Source: Bacteroidota bacterium
GTDB lineage: Bacteria > Bacteroidota > Bacteroidia > Bacteroidales > Prolixibacteraceae
Assembly (NCBI GenBank): GCA_021849365.1
Contig: JAJZSZ010000010.1
Coordinates: 1-34,293 of the forward strand
Reading direction: 5' to 3'
Length of the DNA stretch: 34,293 bases
A program made the position numbers and the translations under genes. How positions within the stretch are numbered: position 1 is the stretch's first letter; each line of letters starts with the position of its first letter. This document shows, piece after piece, positions 1 to 8,491 of the stretch. The notes under the pieces are model-generated. The model did no database searches and was not told the DNA's origin. It saw only the letters and a program-made list of their open reading frames with translations.

Positions 1-28
1 AAAGGGAAAGCTAAAGATTTTTTGAATT

Positions 29-784
29 CTATTCTTCTTGTCTGAAACACTTCTTGTTTCGACACAATGTTTTCTTGCTCAAGAAATCAGCCTGAAAATC
101 GCTCCAAATCTCGGCCGAAAGGTCAGCCAGAGGTTCCCCGCGCAATTCTCCACCATCCTGCAGCACAACGGCCGACGGATCAGCTGAATATTTCACAACC
201 GATTCAGCCAGAAAATCCTTAAATCTCACAAGTTCCTGCTTTGCCCACATATTTGCATCCTCGGCAAGGAAATACGATTGCGTATCGGCCACCCAACTGG
301 TGGGCTTAATTTTATAAATCCACCCTTTTGCGTATGGTTCTTCATTCAAAAATTCGGGATTCTTAAGAAGTAAGACATTGGCTTCAACAATCTCCCCTGA
401 AATAGGTGAAGTAATTTTCAGCGATTTATCGTTCTGAATAATCTCAGCAATAAAATCACCCTTGCGGATGCGTTCTCCGGACTCAAGAAGCCGGTTAAGT
501 TTCACCTCGCCGGTAATGCGAACCAGCAAATCATCAAGACCAACTTTTGCCATTCCCGACCGTTCAAGGTGAGCCCAGGTATGAAATCTGCTAAAAAACA
601 AACCCTGTGGAATTTGCAGTGAATCAACAGTCAAATTTCCAGCAACTCCACTGTGCCGCTTCTTGCTTTTAATCCTTTTGTTCAGAAAAATCCAGAAAGG
701 AATGAGAATGGCAAAAAATGCAATGATTGCCAAATATTCAATTCCTTTGGTTTCGAAAATGTTGTTATAAGTGAATTCGTCCAT
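29..784 (-). CDS. Membrane-anchored GcvH-like (biotinyl/lipoyl-fold) domain protein
   Basis: This 251-residue protein has one N-terminal membrane segment (about residues 15-35) followed by a domain resembling glycine cleavage H-protein (about 57-165). Visible H-protein hallmarks are FHTWAH, VGLDDLL, SPISGEIVE and EPYAKGWIYKI. In my hand alignment to the H-protein ESVKA motif, the lipoyl-lysine position falls on Asp119; Lys120 and Lys123 are close but out of register, so a classical lipoylated carrier is doubtful. The C-terminus carries VLQDGGEL...IWSDFQ, also found at the end of the PstS/GcvH-like fusion at 2957-4642, so the two are paralogous over the GcvH-like half. It is the last gene seen of the HybA/HybB-type operon, 81 bases after the NrfD-family gene. 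A role as a structural or accessory subunit of that complex is inference. No gly-cleavage genes (gcvP, gcvT) are present. Confidence 0.8.
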   Translation of the reverse strand: MDEFTYNNIFETKGIEYLAIIAFFAILIPFWIFLNKRIKSKKRHSGVAGNLTVDSLQIPQGLFFSRFHTWAHLERSGMAKVGLDDLLVRITGEVKLNRLLESGERIRKGDFIAEIIQNDKSLKITSPISGEIVEANVLLLKNPEFLNEEPYAKGWIYKIKPTSWVADTQSYFLAEDANMWAKQELVRFKDFLAESVVKYSADPSAVVLQDGGELRGEPLADLSAEIWSDFQADFLSKKTLCRNKKCFRQEE

Positions 785-806
785 AATCTTTATTTTTTTG
801 CCGCCA

Positions 807-814
807 CAAAAATA
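807..814 (-). promoter_or_regulatory. Bacteroidota -7 promoter element upstream of the GcvH-like gene
   Basis: The minus strand reads TATTTTTG, a full match to the TAnnTTTG -7 consensus, 22 bases upstream of the ATG at 784. No clear -33 TTG lies 19-21 bases further upstream, so this is a half-supported internal promoter in the gap after the NrfD-family gene. Confidence 0.35.
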
Positions 815-865
815 ACTATGACAGCTGATTTATTCTACATATTCTTAAACAATTAGCAAAACAAT

Positions 866-2095
866 TTAATGTTTTGCCCATGAGGGCGATTCGCGAAGTA
901 CGGGCATTCGGGCAATAACCCACCGGAATATCCATATTTCAGTAAAAATAACGGCCAGGGTCACTACAATTTCCATCCACGAAGGAACGTAATGAACCGC
1001 TGCATCCCACCTAAAACCAATAACAGTAACATTTAGCCTGTTTATAATCACCCCTAGCATTGTAAGAACTGAAGCAACTTTCACCATGGCAATATTGTTG
1101 GTTCGGTAGCTATAAAAGAAGAGAGTCATTGGCAACAAAATAAACCCAAATATTTCAAGCAAAAACCAATAACCCATTGGAGTAGCAAGCAAATCCCATC
1201 TTTGATCGTGAATAAACACCAACAGTTTCAGGAAAAAATAAGCAAACATGGTTCCGGCACAAATTTTTGCCAAACTGAGAACAATGTCATTTTGTTTATG
1301 ATGATTCGTTTCATTTATCTGGAATGAAAAGACTTTATGAGTAATTGAGCCTTCGAAAATGACCATGGAAAGTCCGGCAAAAATACTCGACACAAAAAAC
1401 ATAATTGGAATAAATTCGGAATACCACAGCGGATGAATCTTCTCTTTGGCCATCAGGTAAAGTGCGCCCAGGCCCGATTGGTGTAAAATTGAAAGCGTTA
1501 TCCCAAAAATAACGGCTGCAATGGTCATTCCTGAAAGTATTTTATGCGCACGCCGGGCTCCGAGCCATTCGGCAATCGCCGGAGAAAATTCGATCAGCTG
1601 GGCAATCATATAGAGCAGAAAATGCCAGGCCACCAAGAACAGGACTGAACTTACGCCAAAACTGTTTCCGATAATGGGATTTACCACATGCCATGGACGC
1701 CCTAAATCGAGTAACAAAGCTCCCGCGTAAAAGACATAAGCCAGAAATCCATTCAAAACCGTGACTCTTACAATGGAATGATATTTCCTAATGTTTAAAA
1801 TATACACCATGAACGTAAGCACATATGCACCACCGGCAAAGGCAACACCCGTAACCACGTCGAATCCAATCCAAAGGCCCCATGGAGTGTCCTGAGATAG
1901 ATTTGTTATCGAACCTATTCCGTAAATGAAACGGTAAACAATTAAAGCCAATCCCAAAATCATAATCGGAATTGAAATAACATTAAACGGAGTTAACCAT
2001 TTGCCCTTGGGTTTTAGCTCACTGGCCAGAAATTTCCAAATAGATTTTCCGTCGCGGTCGATGACTATCGAATTATTATTATTCATTGCTTTCAT
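866..2095 (-). CDS. NrfD/HybB-family quinone-interacting membrane subunit
   Basis: This 409-residue, highly hydrophobic protein has roughly nine to ten membrane segments and resembles HybB/NrfD/PsrC subunits, which pass electrons between a periplasmic iron-sulphur protein and the quinone pool. Recognisable stretches are DTPWGLWIGFDV, GRPWHVVNP and LSILHQSGLGAL. The start overlaps the end of the upstream ferredoxin gene by 17 bases (2079-2095), the tight coupling expected of subunits of one complex. HybA plus HybB normally accompany a NiFe hydrogenase or a molybdopterin oxidoreductase. No catalytic subunit is in the window, so the electron donor or acceptor is unknown; it could lie just left of base 1. 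Confidence 0.88.
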   Translation of the reverse strand: MKAMNNNNSIVIDRDGKSIWKFLASELKPKGKWLTPFNVISIPIMILGLALIVYRFIYGIGSITNLSQDTPWGLWIGFDVVTGVAFAGGAYVLTFMVYILNIRKYHSIVRVTVLNGFLAYVFYAGALLLDLGRPWHVVNPIIGNSFGVSSVLFLVAWHFLLYMIAQLIEFSPAIAEWLGARRAHKILSGMTIAAVIFGITLSILHQSGLGALYLMAKEKIHPLWYSEFIPIMFFVSSIFAGLSMVIFEGSITHKVFSFQINETNHHKQNDIVLSLAKICAGTMFAYFFLKLLVFIHDQRWDLLATPMGYWFLLEIFGFILLPMTLFFYSYRTNNIAMVKVASVLTMLGVIINRLNVTVIGFRWDAAVHYVPSWMEIVVTLAVIFTEIWIFRWVIARMPVLRESPSWAKH

Positions 2096-2927
2096 CGGTT
2101 AAATTGTTTTTTGTTGCCTGATAAACGCCCAACAAAAGAGTTGGCACCAAAACGAAAATTGATGGCACACTGTAGAGAAATCCTTTGGTCAATGCCGGAT
2201 AGGATGAATTCTGTAATTTCGTATTCATTCCAAGTTCTTCGAACGGAACAGGAGAAAGATAAAGCCACCCGGTTCCTCCCGCCTCGTGCTCACCATAAAT
2301 ATGATCGACATAAGCATCCGGTTTTTCATAAATTCTACGTCTGGCTTCTTTAATCAAATCTCTGCGTTTGCCATATAGTAATGCTTCGTTCGGACAATTG
2401 GTTACACATACGGGAGCTTCTCCTTTTGTTTGCCGCTCGAAACACATATCACATTTCTGAATTTTCGGATTTGCGCTGTGGTATTCGAACTTTGGACCAT
2501 CAAACGGACAAGAAACCATGCAGTAACGGCACCCCATACATTTATCCCCATTCCAGGTAACAGGTCCCATTTCATTCTTTTGCATCGCTTGTGTCAAACA
2601 GGCAGCCCCGCAAGCCGGTTCGTTACAATGCATGCACTGCCGCTTAATGTACACCTCTCCTTTGGTCGTTTGAAATGTGTTCACTACCGTATTACAACTT
2701 TCATTGGTTTTACGAACAGCTTCAACCTCCGAAACCGGCTCAGGAAGCCCATGAGCTGCTGCGCACTCGTACTCGCAGGTTCGGCAACCAACACATCGAG
2801 TTGAATCATACAATATACCAAAGAACTCAACCTGACTTTTATTCTTAGCTGATGCATTCTTTCCTATAGCAAGCGTTAAACCTGTTGCACCCACCAGGCC
2901 CAAAAATCCTCTTCGATTTATGCCCAT
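2079..2927 (-). CDS. HybA/DmsB-like ferredoxin with four [4Fe-4S] sites and C-terminal TM
   Basis: This 282-residue periplasmic electron-transfer subunit has an N-terminal Tat-like leader (NRRGFLG, hydrophobic stretch, ASA). Sixteen cysteines fall in four clusters: C45/C48/C51/C55, C98/C101/C106/C110, C130/C133/C136/C140 and C159/C162/C174/C178, the arrangement of HybA/DmsB-type 4x[4Fe-4S] proteins. A hydrophobic helix at about 250-270 would anchor it, as in HybA of hydrogenase-2. It lies 29 bases after the PstS/GcvH-like fusion and overlaps the NrfD-family gene by 17 bases, so the three are probably co-transcribed. Electrons likely pass from an unseen catalytic subunit through this protein to the HybB-like protein and quinone, or in reverse. 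Confidence 0.9.
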   Translation of the reverse strand: MGINRRGFLGLVGATGLTLAIGKNASAKNKSQVEFFGILYDSTRCVGCRTCEYECAAAHGLPEPVSEVEAVRKTNESCNTVVNTFQTTKGEVYIKRQCMHCNEPACGAACLTQAMQKNEMGPVTWNGDKCMGCRYCMVSCPFDGPKFEYHSANPKIQKCDMCFERQTKGEAPVCVTNCPNEALLYGKRRDLIKEARRRIYEKPDAYVDHIYGEHEAGGTGWLYLSPVPFEELGMNTKLQNSSYPALTKGFLYSVPSIFVLVPTLLLGVYQATKNNLTDESNE

Positions 2928-2956
2928 AATGTTCGTTTTATTAGGTTTATTCTAAC

Positions 2957-4642
2957 TTATTTAGATGCATCAATAAACTTAGTCTGAAAATCATCCCAAA
3001 CATCCGGACCAAGTTCGGCAAGTGGATTATCAACTAAAGCACCACCGTCCTGTAAAACAGCATATGCTGGCGAAGTTGCTAAGGCACTGGTGAAAAAGTC
3101 TTTCAAACGTTGAAACTCATTTAGCAAACCTGCTTTAAAATTTTCAGCTCCTATAAGATACTGACGCTCCAGTCCCCAGTTTAAAGGTTCTATTGCATAA
3201 ACCCAGCCTTCTGAATATGGATCAGAATTTATAAGAGATGAATTTGATAACAGTTTTTCGTTTATTTCAGTAATTGTTCCGGAAACAGGAGAATAGATAT
3301 GAATTTGTTTTCCCTTGTGAACTAAAGAAAGTAACCTATCTCCTTTCATAATTATATCACCAGTATTTCTGGTTTCGATACGGGTAATTTTACCAGTAAC
3401 ATGTTGGAGAAAATCATCGATTCCAACTGTAACCAAACCATTTTTTCGCATAAAAGCCCATGCATGAGTTTTATCAAAGTAAAGTCCTTTGGGCACAATA
3501 ATAGATTCAGCGTCAAAAGCACTCATTACGCTATGCCCGGAATCATTTACCAACATTTCACCTCTTTTGAATTTCACAAAAGCCAACTCTACTATTACAC
3601 CGCCCAATACAATAACGACCAGAATTAAAAGCAGAACGGACATAATCGTATTTGAACTCTCAATTAGCCCTGAAGCTAATGTTTCCGGCTCATCAAATCT
3701 GGATAACTGAGCAATCTGCTCATTATAAATCAAATCGCTGAATCCATTTTCCCCCAAATATTTCTGCCCATCAGTAACTATCCACTTCAAAAAATCAACT
3801 TCAGCAATATTAACAGGCGGCGTGGGCGAAACGGTATAAATATTTAACAAGAATGCTTTCGGATATTTACCAATCCAAACACCTCTTGAGAACGATTCCG
3901 GGTTTGAATAAATATCTTCCATGTAATCAAGTTTTCCGTTGCCGTTTCTATCGATCGGGACTAGCTTTATCCCTGGCATTAATGTTTTAGTTTCGTAATC
4001 TAAAGTCTGAGCGAGCTTGCAAAAGCCAATGGCTTTTGGATCATTCTGTATCGCTTGAATCATTTTCTGATCATCCAAAAGTTGAAATACGGAGGAAGTA
4101 ACCTGAGCAGAATTTTGAAATTCACGCAAAACATTCAATACAAATGGATCATTCGCAATATAAACATGCATTGAGTTTTGACCAGATTTGTCATCCGACT
4201 TGCCCCAGCTTAGATTTACTGGGTCTCTGATTATCCTGATTAAGTCATTTTCTGGAATTCCTTTCGCAGAGATTTCAGTAAAAAGTGGATTCTTTTCATT
4301 CATAACCGGGACAAGTACGTTACGACCAACGATCATATTCCAGGATGAAATATTTTTTAATGCTGAATTAAATTTCCCCGAGTAAATTCCAATTCCAATT
4401 TCTGAACCAATTACTTCAGGGATATTAGCTTCCGGGAGTTTGTTGACTTTAATTTTTACCAATGGATTCAGATTCTGATATTCATCTGCCCATTTAGTTG
4501 TAAGATCGAATAAGTCCGGAGAAGTATTTACTGTGAATGAACCCTCCGGAGAATTGGTTCTTCCTGCTTTTCCCTCTTGACCTATTGCGAAACAGCAAGT
4601 AAGCAAGAGCAATCCAAAGGTTAAAAAGATCCTGGTTTTCAT
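2957..4642 (-). CDS. Secreted PstS-like binding domain fused through a TM to a GcvH-like domain
   Basis: I place the start at 4642 (561 residues) because MKTRIFLTFGLLLLTCC begins a good signal peptide; an upstream in-frame ATG at 4705 would bury it. The mature N-terminal half (about 35-320) resembles PstS-type substrate-binding proteins. It contains an EF-hand-like loop, DRNGNGKLDYME, at residues 231-242. A membrane helix follows (about 335-356), then a cytoplasmic GcvH-like domain (THAWAFM, VGIDDFL, SPVSGTI, DPYSEGWVY). The aligned lipoyl-lysine position is not lysine. The C-terminus repeats the VLQDGGAL...VWDDFQ motif of the 29-784 protein. It is the first gene of the redox operon. The fusion suggests a periplasmic sensor or ligand-binding input joined to a redox-complex subunit, but the ligand is unknown. 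Confidence 0.8.
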   Translation of the reverse strand: MKTRIFLTFGLLLLTCCFAIGQEGKAGRTNSPEGSFTVNTSPDLFDLTTKWADEYQNLNPLVKIKVNKLPEANIPEVIGSEIGIGIYSGKFNSALKNISSWNMIVGRNVLVPVMNEKNPLFTEISAKGIPENDLIRIIRDPVNLSWGKSDDKSGQNSMHVYIANDPFVLNVLREFQNSAQVTSSVFQLLDDQKMIQAIQNDPKAIGFCKLAQTLDYETKTLMPGIKLVPIDRNGNGKLDYMEDIYSNPESFSRGVWIGKYPKAFLLNIYTVSPTPPVNIAEVDFLKWIVTDGQKYLGENGFSDLIYNEQIAQLSRFDEPETLASGLIESSNTIMSVLLLILVVIVLGGVIVELAFVKFKRGEMLVNDSGHSVMSAFDAESIIVPKGLYFDKTHAWAFMRKNGLVTVGIDDFLQHVTGKITRIETRNTGDIIMKGDRLLSLVHKGKQIHIYSPVSGTITEINEKLLSNSSLINSDPYSEGWVYAIEPLNWGLERQYLIGAENFKAGLLNEFQRLKDFFTSALATSPAYAVLQDGGALVDNPLAELGPDVWDDFQTKFIDASK

Positions 4643-4951
4643 GATTATTTCGATTAAATTGACACTAAATTCATTTCCAATTTCAGTGCCAACAATTAAA
4701 AACAACCATAAAATACTGACTACAAGACCATTACAACATATGCGAATTTTTCAAAATTGCTTCAGTCTGTGTATTTTTTCAACACACACAAAATAAATAC
4801 TATTCAAAACGTTCATAATCAATAATTTAAAAAATATGTATAATTAATACACATCTGCTTAATTTATCTACAAAATTTATTTTCAGAATTAATTTTCAAG
4901 GAGATACGAGACTTTAATCAGAAAAAAAAATCACATCGCCTGCTTTAAAGC
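4643..4951. other. AT-rich intergenic region upstream of the redox operon
   Basis: About 310 bases without a credible gene, very AT-rich, lying between the start of the PstS/GcvH-like gene and the terminator of the neighbouring sugar-isomerase gene. I searched for a TAnnTTTG element on the minus strand and found no clean match. It presumably holds the operon promoter. Confidence 0.5.
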
Positions 4952-4983
4952 AAAAAAGACTACTGCAATGCAATAGTCTTTTT
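4952..4983 (-). terminator. Rho-independent terminator of the sugar isomerase-like gene
   Basis: AAAAAGACTA and TAGTCTTTTT form a near-perfect inverted repeat with a short loop, A-rich on one side and T-rich on the other, so it can act in both directions. It lies 35 bases past the stop of the minus-strand gene at 5018-5890. Confidence 0.8.
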
Positions 4984-5017
4984 GAACGAATTCTGTATTT
5001 CTATATTTTTTATTCTA

Positions 5018-5890
5018 TCACATCATTGCCTTGAATAATTCCAGCTGCTCATTCATTGCTGCAATTTTATCGACAGGTTCGGTGCGTGCTTCCAGTAAAA
5101 TCCAGCCATCATAATTTATTCCTTTAAATAAACCCATGAGCTGTTTATAGGGGTAGTTTCCAACATTAAATTCGCGGACATGCACTGTATCCCCAAACCA
5201 TTTTTTTACTGAATTAAAATTTGCGTCAAGCCCTGGTGTCAACAAATCCTGATCATTGCAATTCCAGCACATTTTCACATTTTTTTCAGTTACCTGCTCA
5301 AAAATGGCTCTCATATTCGGTATTTCCTGTGTGAGATTACCGTGCACTTCTACCCTTACCAATTGGCCAAAATCTGCAGCAAATTTTCCAACTTCATTCA
5401 ACGATGTCGCGATTTGAGCGATTGTTTTCTCTCTGGAAACTGATACAGGCAAATCATTGGGCTTAACTTTAATTCCTGAAGCACCAATATCCTTACATAG
5501 TTTAATGTACTCTTTGGTTTGGTCTATGTTTTTTCGCAGAGTAGCTTGATCGGGACTATGATATTCAAAATTCGAACCATAGCCCAAGCATTTTACAGAA
5601 CTATCGGCAAATCGTTTTTTAACATCGGCGCGCTGACTTGCAGAAAGATTTATTTCCACTTTATGCGCATGATCAACCCGCAATTCAACTCCAAAATAGC
5701 CTGTTTTTTCGCAATTAGCGATAAGTGTTGGCAAGTCCCAGTCTTTAGCCCATTGATATGTAACCAAACCCAAATTCATTCCTGATTTTTTTTCTGCTGC
5801 TAAAACAGAAAGGGGTTCAAACATCGATAAACCGACCCCAGCAATAAAACTCCTTTGGATAAAGTTACGGCGAGAAATATCTTTCCTCAT
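5018..5890 (-). CDS. Tat-exported TIM-barrel sugar isomerase/epimerase-like protein
   Basis: This 290-residue protein starts with a Tat-type leader (SRRNFIQRSF, hydrophobic stretch, VLAAE) followed by an AP-endonuclease-2/xylose isomerase-like TIM barrel. Supporting stretches are LVTYQWAKDWDL, GYFGVELRVDHAH, RVEVHGN, VKMCWNCNDQD and VHVREF, with the terminal GWILLEART typical of this superfamily. Secreted or periplasmic members are common in Bacteroidota next to Gfo/Idh/MocA oxidoreductases and often take part in oxidised (keto-) sugar or glycoside metabolism. It is divergent from the Gfo/Idh gene at 6025. The exact substrate cannot be told from sequence. Confidence 0.85.
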   Translation of the reverse strand: MRKDISRRNFIQRSFIAGVGLSMFEPLSVLAAEKKSGMNLGLVTYQWAKDWDLPTLIANCEKTGYFGVELRVDHAHKVEINLSASQRADVKKRFADSSVKCLGYGSNFEYHSPDQATLRKNIDQTKEYIKLCKDIGASGIKVKPNDLPVSVSREKTIAQIATSLNEVGKFAADFGQLVRVEVHGNLTQEIPNMRAIFEQVTEKNVKMCWNCNDQDLLTPGLDANFNSVKKWFGDTVHVREFNVGNYPYKQLMGLFKGINYDGWILLEARTEPVDKIAAMNEQLELFKAMM

Positions 5891-6024
5891 GTGATTAGTT
5901 TTAGCTTACTTGATTGTTAGTTAGTTACTGAAATAATTCAGATTAATTAAGTGCTAAATATAAGAAAAGATCGGTTTATTTTCCTTAACTTTTACTCCTA
6001 ATACTAAATCTAAACTTTACTAAA

Positions 6025-7599
6025 ATGACAAATCGCAAATCGCACATTTCAGGAAGTTCTTCATCAATTTACGAAGAAGGTTCGAATAAAAGTTTGCTAA
6101 ACCGCCGTAAATTTATTGGTGGGCTGTCTTCAGCAGCTCTGGCACTCACAATCGTACCACGCCATGTTCTAGGAGGATCGGGATTTATCGCTCCAAGCGA
6201 CAAGATTACACTAGCATATATAGGTACTGGTACCCAAGGATTAAGAGAATTACTACCTCTCCTTAAAATCCCTGAATTACAGATTATAGCGGTTTGCGAT
6301 CCTCAGAAAGAAGCAATCGGTTACTTTGACTGGAGTAAAAACGGACTTCGTAATGAAATCCGCGAAACACTGCAGAACCCGGAATGGAATCCCGGGGGTG
6401 ATAATACAATTCCCGGAGGTCTGAACAATGGTAAAGAAATCGTTGATACCTATTATTCGAAGTTTAGAAATGGCGAGATAACTGGAAGTTGCCGTGCTTA
6501 TACTGATTTCCGGGAACTATTTGAAAAGGAAAAAGGACTTGATGCCGTAAAGGTTATGACTCCCGATCATTTACATGGCCTAATTGCCATTGCTGCTATG
6601 AAAAGAGGAATATCTGTAACCACCCACAAACCTATTTCAAACAGATTGGAAGAAGGGTTTAGGGTAATTGAGCAGGCTAAAACATCGAAAGTTACAACTC
6701 ACCTGATTGCATGGGATTCCAATGGTTCAATGGAACAGGTTATGAATTGGATTAATCAGGGAGCTATTGGATCTCTGAAAGAAGTTCATAATTGGTCGAA
6801 TCGACCGGTATGGCCTCAATATCCAACTTTACCAACCGAACAACCTCAGATCCCTAAAGGAATGGATTGGGATCTTTGGCTTGGCCCTGAAGCTGAACGC
6901 ACTTATCATCCCTGTTACACCAATATGGTTTTCAGAGGCTGGTACGATTTCGGAGGTGGCTCTATGGCTGATATGGGGCATTACAGCCTATGGACCGTCT
7001 TTAAAGCTCTTGAACTGGAGAACCCTACCATTATAGAACCAACTTACAGCCATGTTTGCGGATTTCGTGATTCAACAGCCTTTCAGGTTCAAAACGACTT
7101 CTCGTTTCCGTTTGCAAGTTCTGTAAGGTTCAAATATCCAGCAAAGGGAACCCGGCCTGCAGTTGATCTAATTTGGTACGATGGTGGAATGAAGCCTCCT
7201 GTTCCTGATGAATTATACGAGGACAACAAGGAACTTCCGGCTGAAGGAATGATGTTTGTTGGAGACAAGGGCAAAATATTGGCAGGATTCCATGTCGATG
7301 ATCCCCGGCTAATTCCAGAGAAACGTATGAGTACAATGCCTGCACTGAAAGAGGTAAAAAAGGAAAAAATATCAGGGTTTCAACAATTCATTGATGCAAT
7401 AAAATCCGGAAAGCAATGCCCTGGGAATTTCAGAGATGCCTGGACACTGACTGAGGCCGTCAATTTATACGCTATTGCATTGCGTGCAGGCAAAATACTG
7501 AAATATGATGCCAACAAACGTACTATCACAAATTTCCCTTATGCCAACAAGTATCTCAGCAGAGAATATAGAAACGGTTGGTCACCTGAAAGTATTTAA
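6025..7599 (+). CDS. Secreted Gfo/Idh/MocA-family NAD(P)-dependent oxidoreductase
   Basis: This 524-residue protein has a Tat-like leader placed unusually far in (LNRRKFIGGL at about residues 25-34) after a Ser-rich N-terminus. The Rossmann fold starts at ITLAYIGTGTQG, followed by IIAVCDP and the family motif VTTHKPISNR (the EKP-type loop with His in place of Glu). The C-terminal half has GWYDFGGGSMADMGHYSLW, typical of this group. Members oxidise or reduce sugar hydroxyls with a tightly bound nucleotide cofactor. The next gene, a TIM-barrel sugar isomerase-like protein, follows after 21 bases and is probably in the same operon. A role in keto-sugar chemistry is inference. Confidence 0.88.
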   Translation: MTNRKSHISGSSSSIYEEGSNKSLLNRRKFIGGLSSAALALTIVPRHVLGGSGFIAPSDKITLAYIGTGTQGLRELLPLLKIPELQIIAVCDPQKEAIGYFDWSKNGLRNEIRETLQNPEWNPGGDNTIPGGLNNGKEIVDTYYSKFRNGEITGSCRAYTDFRELFEKEKGLDAVKVMTPDHLHGLIAIAAMKRGISVTTHKPISNRLEEGFRVIEQAKTSKVTTHLIAWDSNGSMEQVMNWINQGAIGSLKEVHNWSNRPVWPQYPTLPTEQPQIPKGMDWDLWLGPEAERTYHPCYTNMVFRGWYDFGGGSMADMGHYSLWTVFKALELENPTIIEPTYSHVCGFRDSTAFQVQNDFSFPFASSVRFKYPAKGTRPAVDLIWYDGGMKPPVPDELYEDNKELPAEGMMFVGDKGKILAGFHVDDPRLIPEKRMSTMPALKEVKKEKISGFQQFIDAIKSGKQCPGNFRDAWTLTEAVNLYAIALRAGKILKYDANKRTITNFPYANKYLSREYRNGWSPESI

Positions 7600-7620
7600 A
7601 ACTAAAAACTAAAATCAGAT

Positions 7621-8484
7621 ATGATAAACAGAAGAAGATTCATCAAAAATAGTGCAATGGGAATTGGATCAATAGCTATAGCTTCCCATTGTCCTCAGGT
7701 TCTTATGGCATCGTCAAATTCTAAAACACTGAAAAAGCCACTTGGATTCCAGGTGTGGACAATAAAGGATCAGTTAATTAAAGACTTTTCCGGAACTTTA
7801 AAGATGATGGCTTCATTAGGTTATCAAAGCGTGGAAATGTGTTCACCTCCGGGATACGAAAGCTCTGGATTTAGACCTCTGATGAAAATAAAAGCTTCAG
7901 AAATGAAAAAGATTGTAAACGACGCCGGACTTATTCTGGAAAGTACTCATTACGGAATGGACGAACTTCGGAAAAATTTGAATGAACGGATTGATTTTGC
8001 GCTCGAATCTGGACAAAAACAAATGATTTGTTCAAGTTTTGGACTGCCTAAAAACGCTACTATTAGTGATTGGTTAAAAGCTGCTGACGAATTAAACGAA
8101 ATTGGAGCCAAGACAAAGAATTCGGGAATACAGACCGGCTTTCATAATCATCATACCGAATTTAGTGAAATTAATGGTCAATTAATCTATGACGTATTAA
8201 TGGGACACTTTGATGAACAAGCAGTCAAAATGCAGTTTCAGGTTGCTGTAATTAGTATTGGATACAAGGCAGCTACTTATTTCGAAAAATATCCCGGAAG
8301 ATTTATTTCTGCTCATTTAGCGGATTGGTCGCTTACCAATAATAAACAAGTCGCTTTAGGAAAAGGAATAGTTGACTGGAAAGAATTTTTCGCCGCAGCC
8401 GAAAAGTGCGGAATTAGCAATTATTTTGTAGAAATGGATCCTGACACATTTAAAGACAGCGCAAATTATATACTAAAGATTTAG
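7621..8484 (+). CDS. Tat-exported TIM-barrel sugar isomerase/epimerase-like protein
   Basis: This 287-residue protein has a Tat-type leader (NRRRFIKNSAMG) and an AP-endonuclease-2-like TIM barrel. Family hallmarks are SVEMCSPPGY, GFHNHHTEF, YPGRFISAHLADW and YFVEMDP. The strand that usually carries a metal-binding Asp (lxlD) reads MQFQVAVIS, with Gln at the expected place, so metal binding may be altered. It lies 21 bases downstream of the Gfo/Idh gene. It is probably a partner in the same sugar pathway as the 5018-5890 protein, to which it is distantly similar. The gene converges on the T9SS gene, with seven bases between the two stops. Confidence 0.85.
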   Translation: MINRRRFIKNSAMGIGSIAIASHCPQVLMASSNSKTLKKPLGFQVWTIKDQLIKDFSGTLKMMASLGYQSVEMCSPPGYESSGFRPLMKIKASEMKKIVNDAGLILESTHYGMDELRKNLNERIDFALESGQKQMICSSFGLPKNATISDWLKAADELNEIGAKTKNSGIQTGFHNHHTEFSEINGQLIYDVLMGHFDEQAVKMQFQVAVISIGYKAATYFEKYPGRFISAHLADWSLTNNKQVALGKGIVDWKEFFAAAEKCGISNYFVEMDPDTFKDSANYILKI

Positions 8485-8491
8485 ATGGAAA

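Noticed and set aside
29-784. Assignment as glycine-cleavage H protein
   Set aside because: It has a TM anchor, lacks the lipoyl lysine in alignment, and has no gcv neighbours.
4643-4705. ATG at 4705 as start of the PstS/GcvH-like gene
   Set aside because: It would put 21 residues before a strong signal peptide that begins at 4642.
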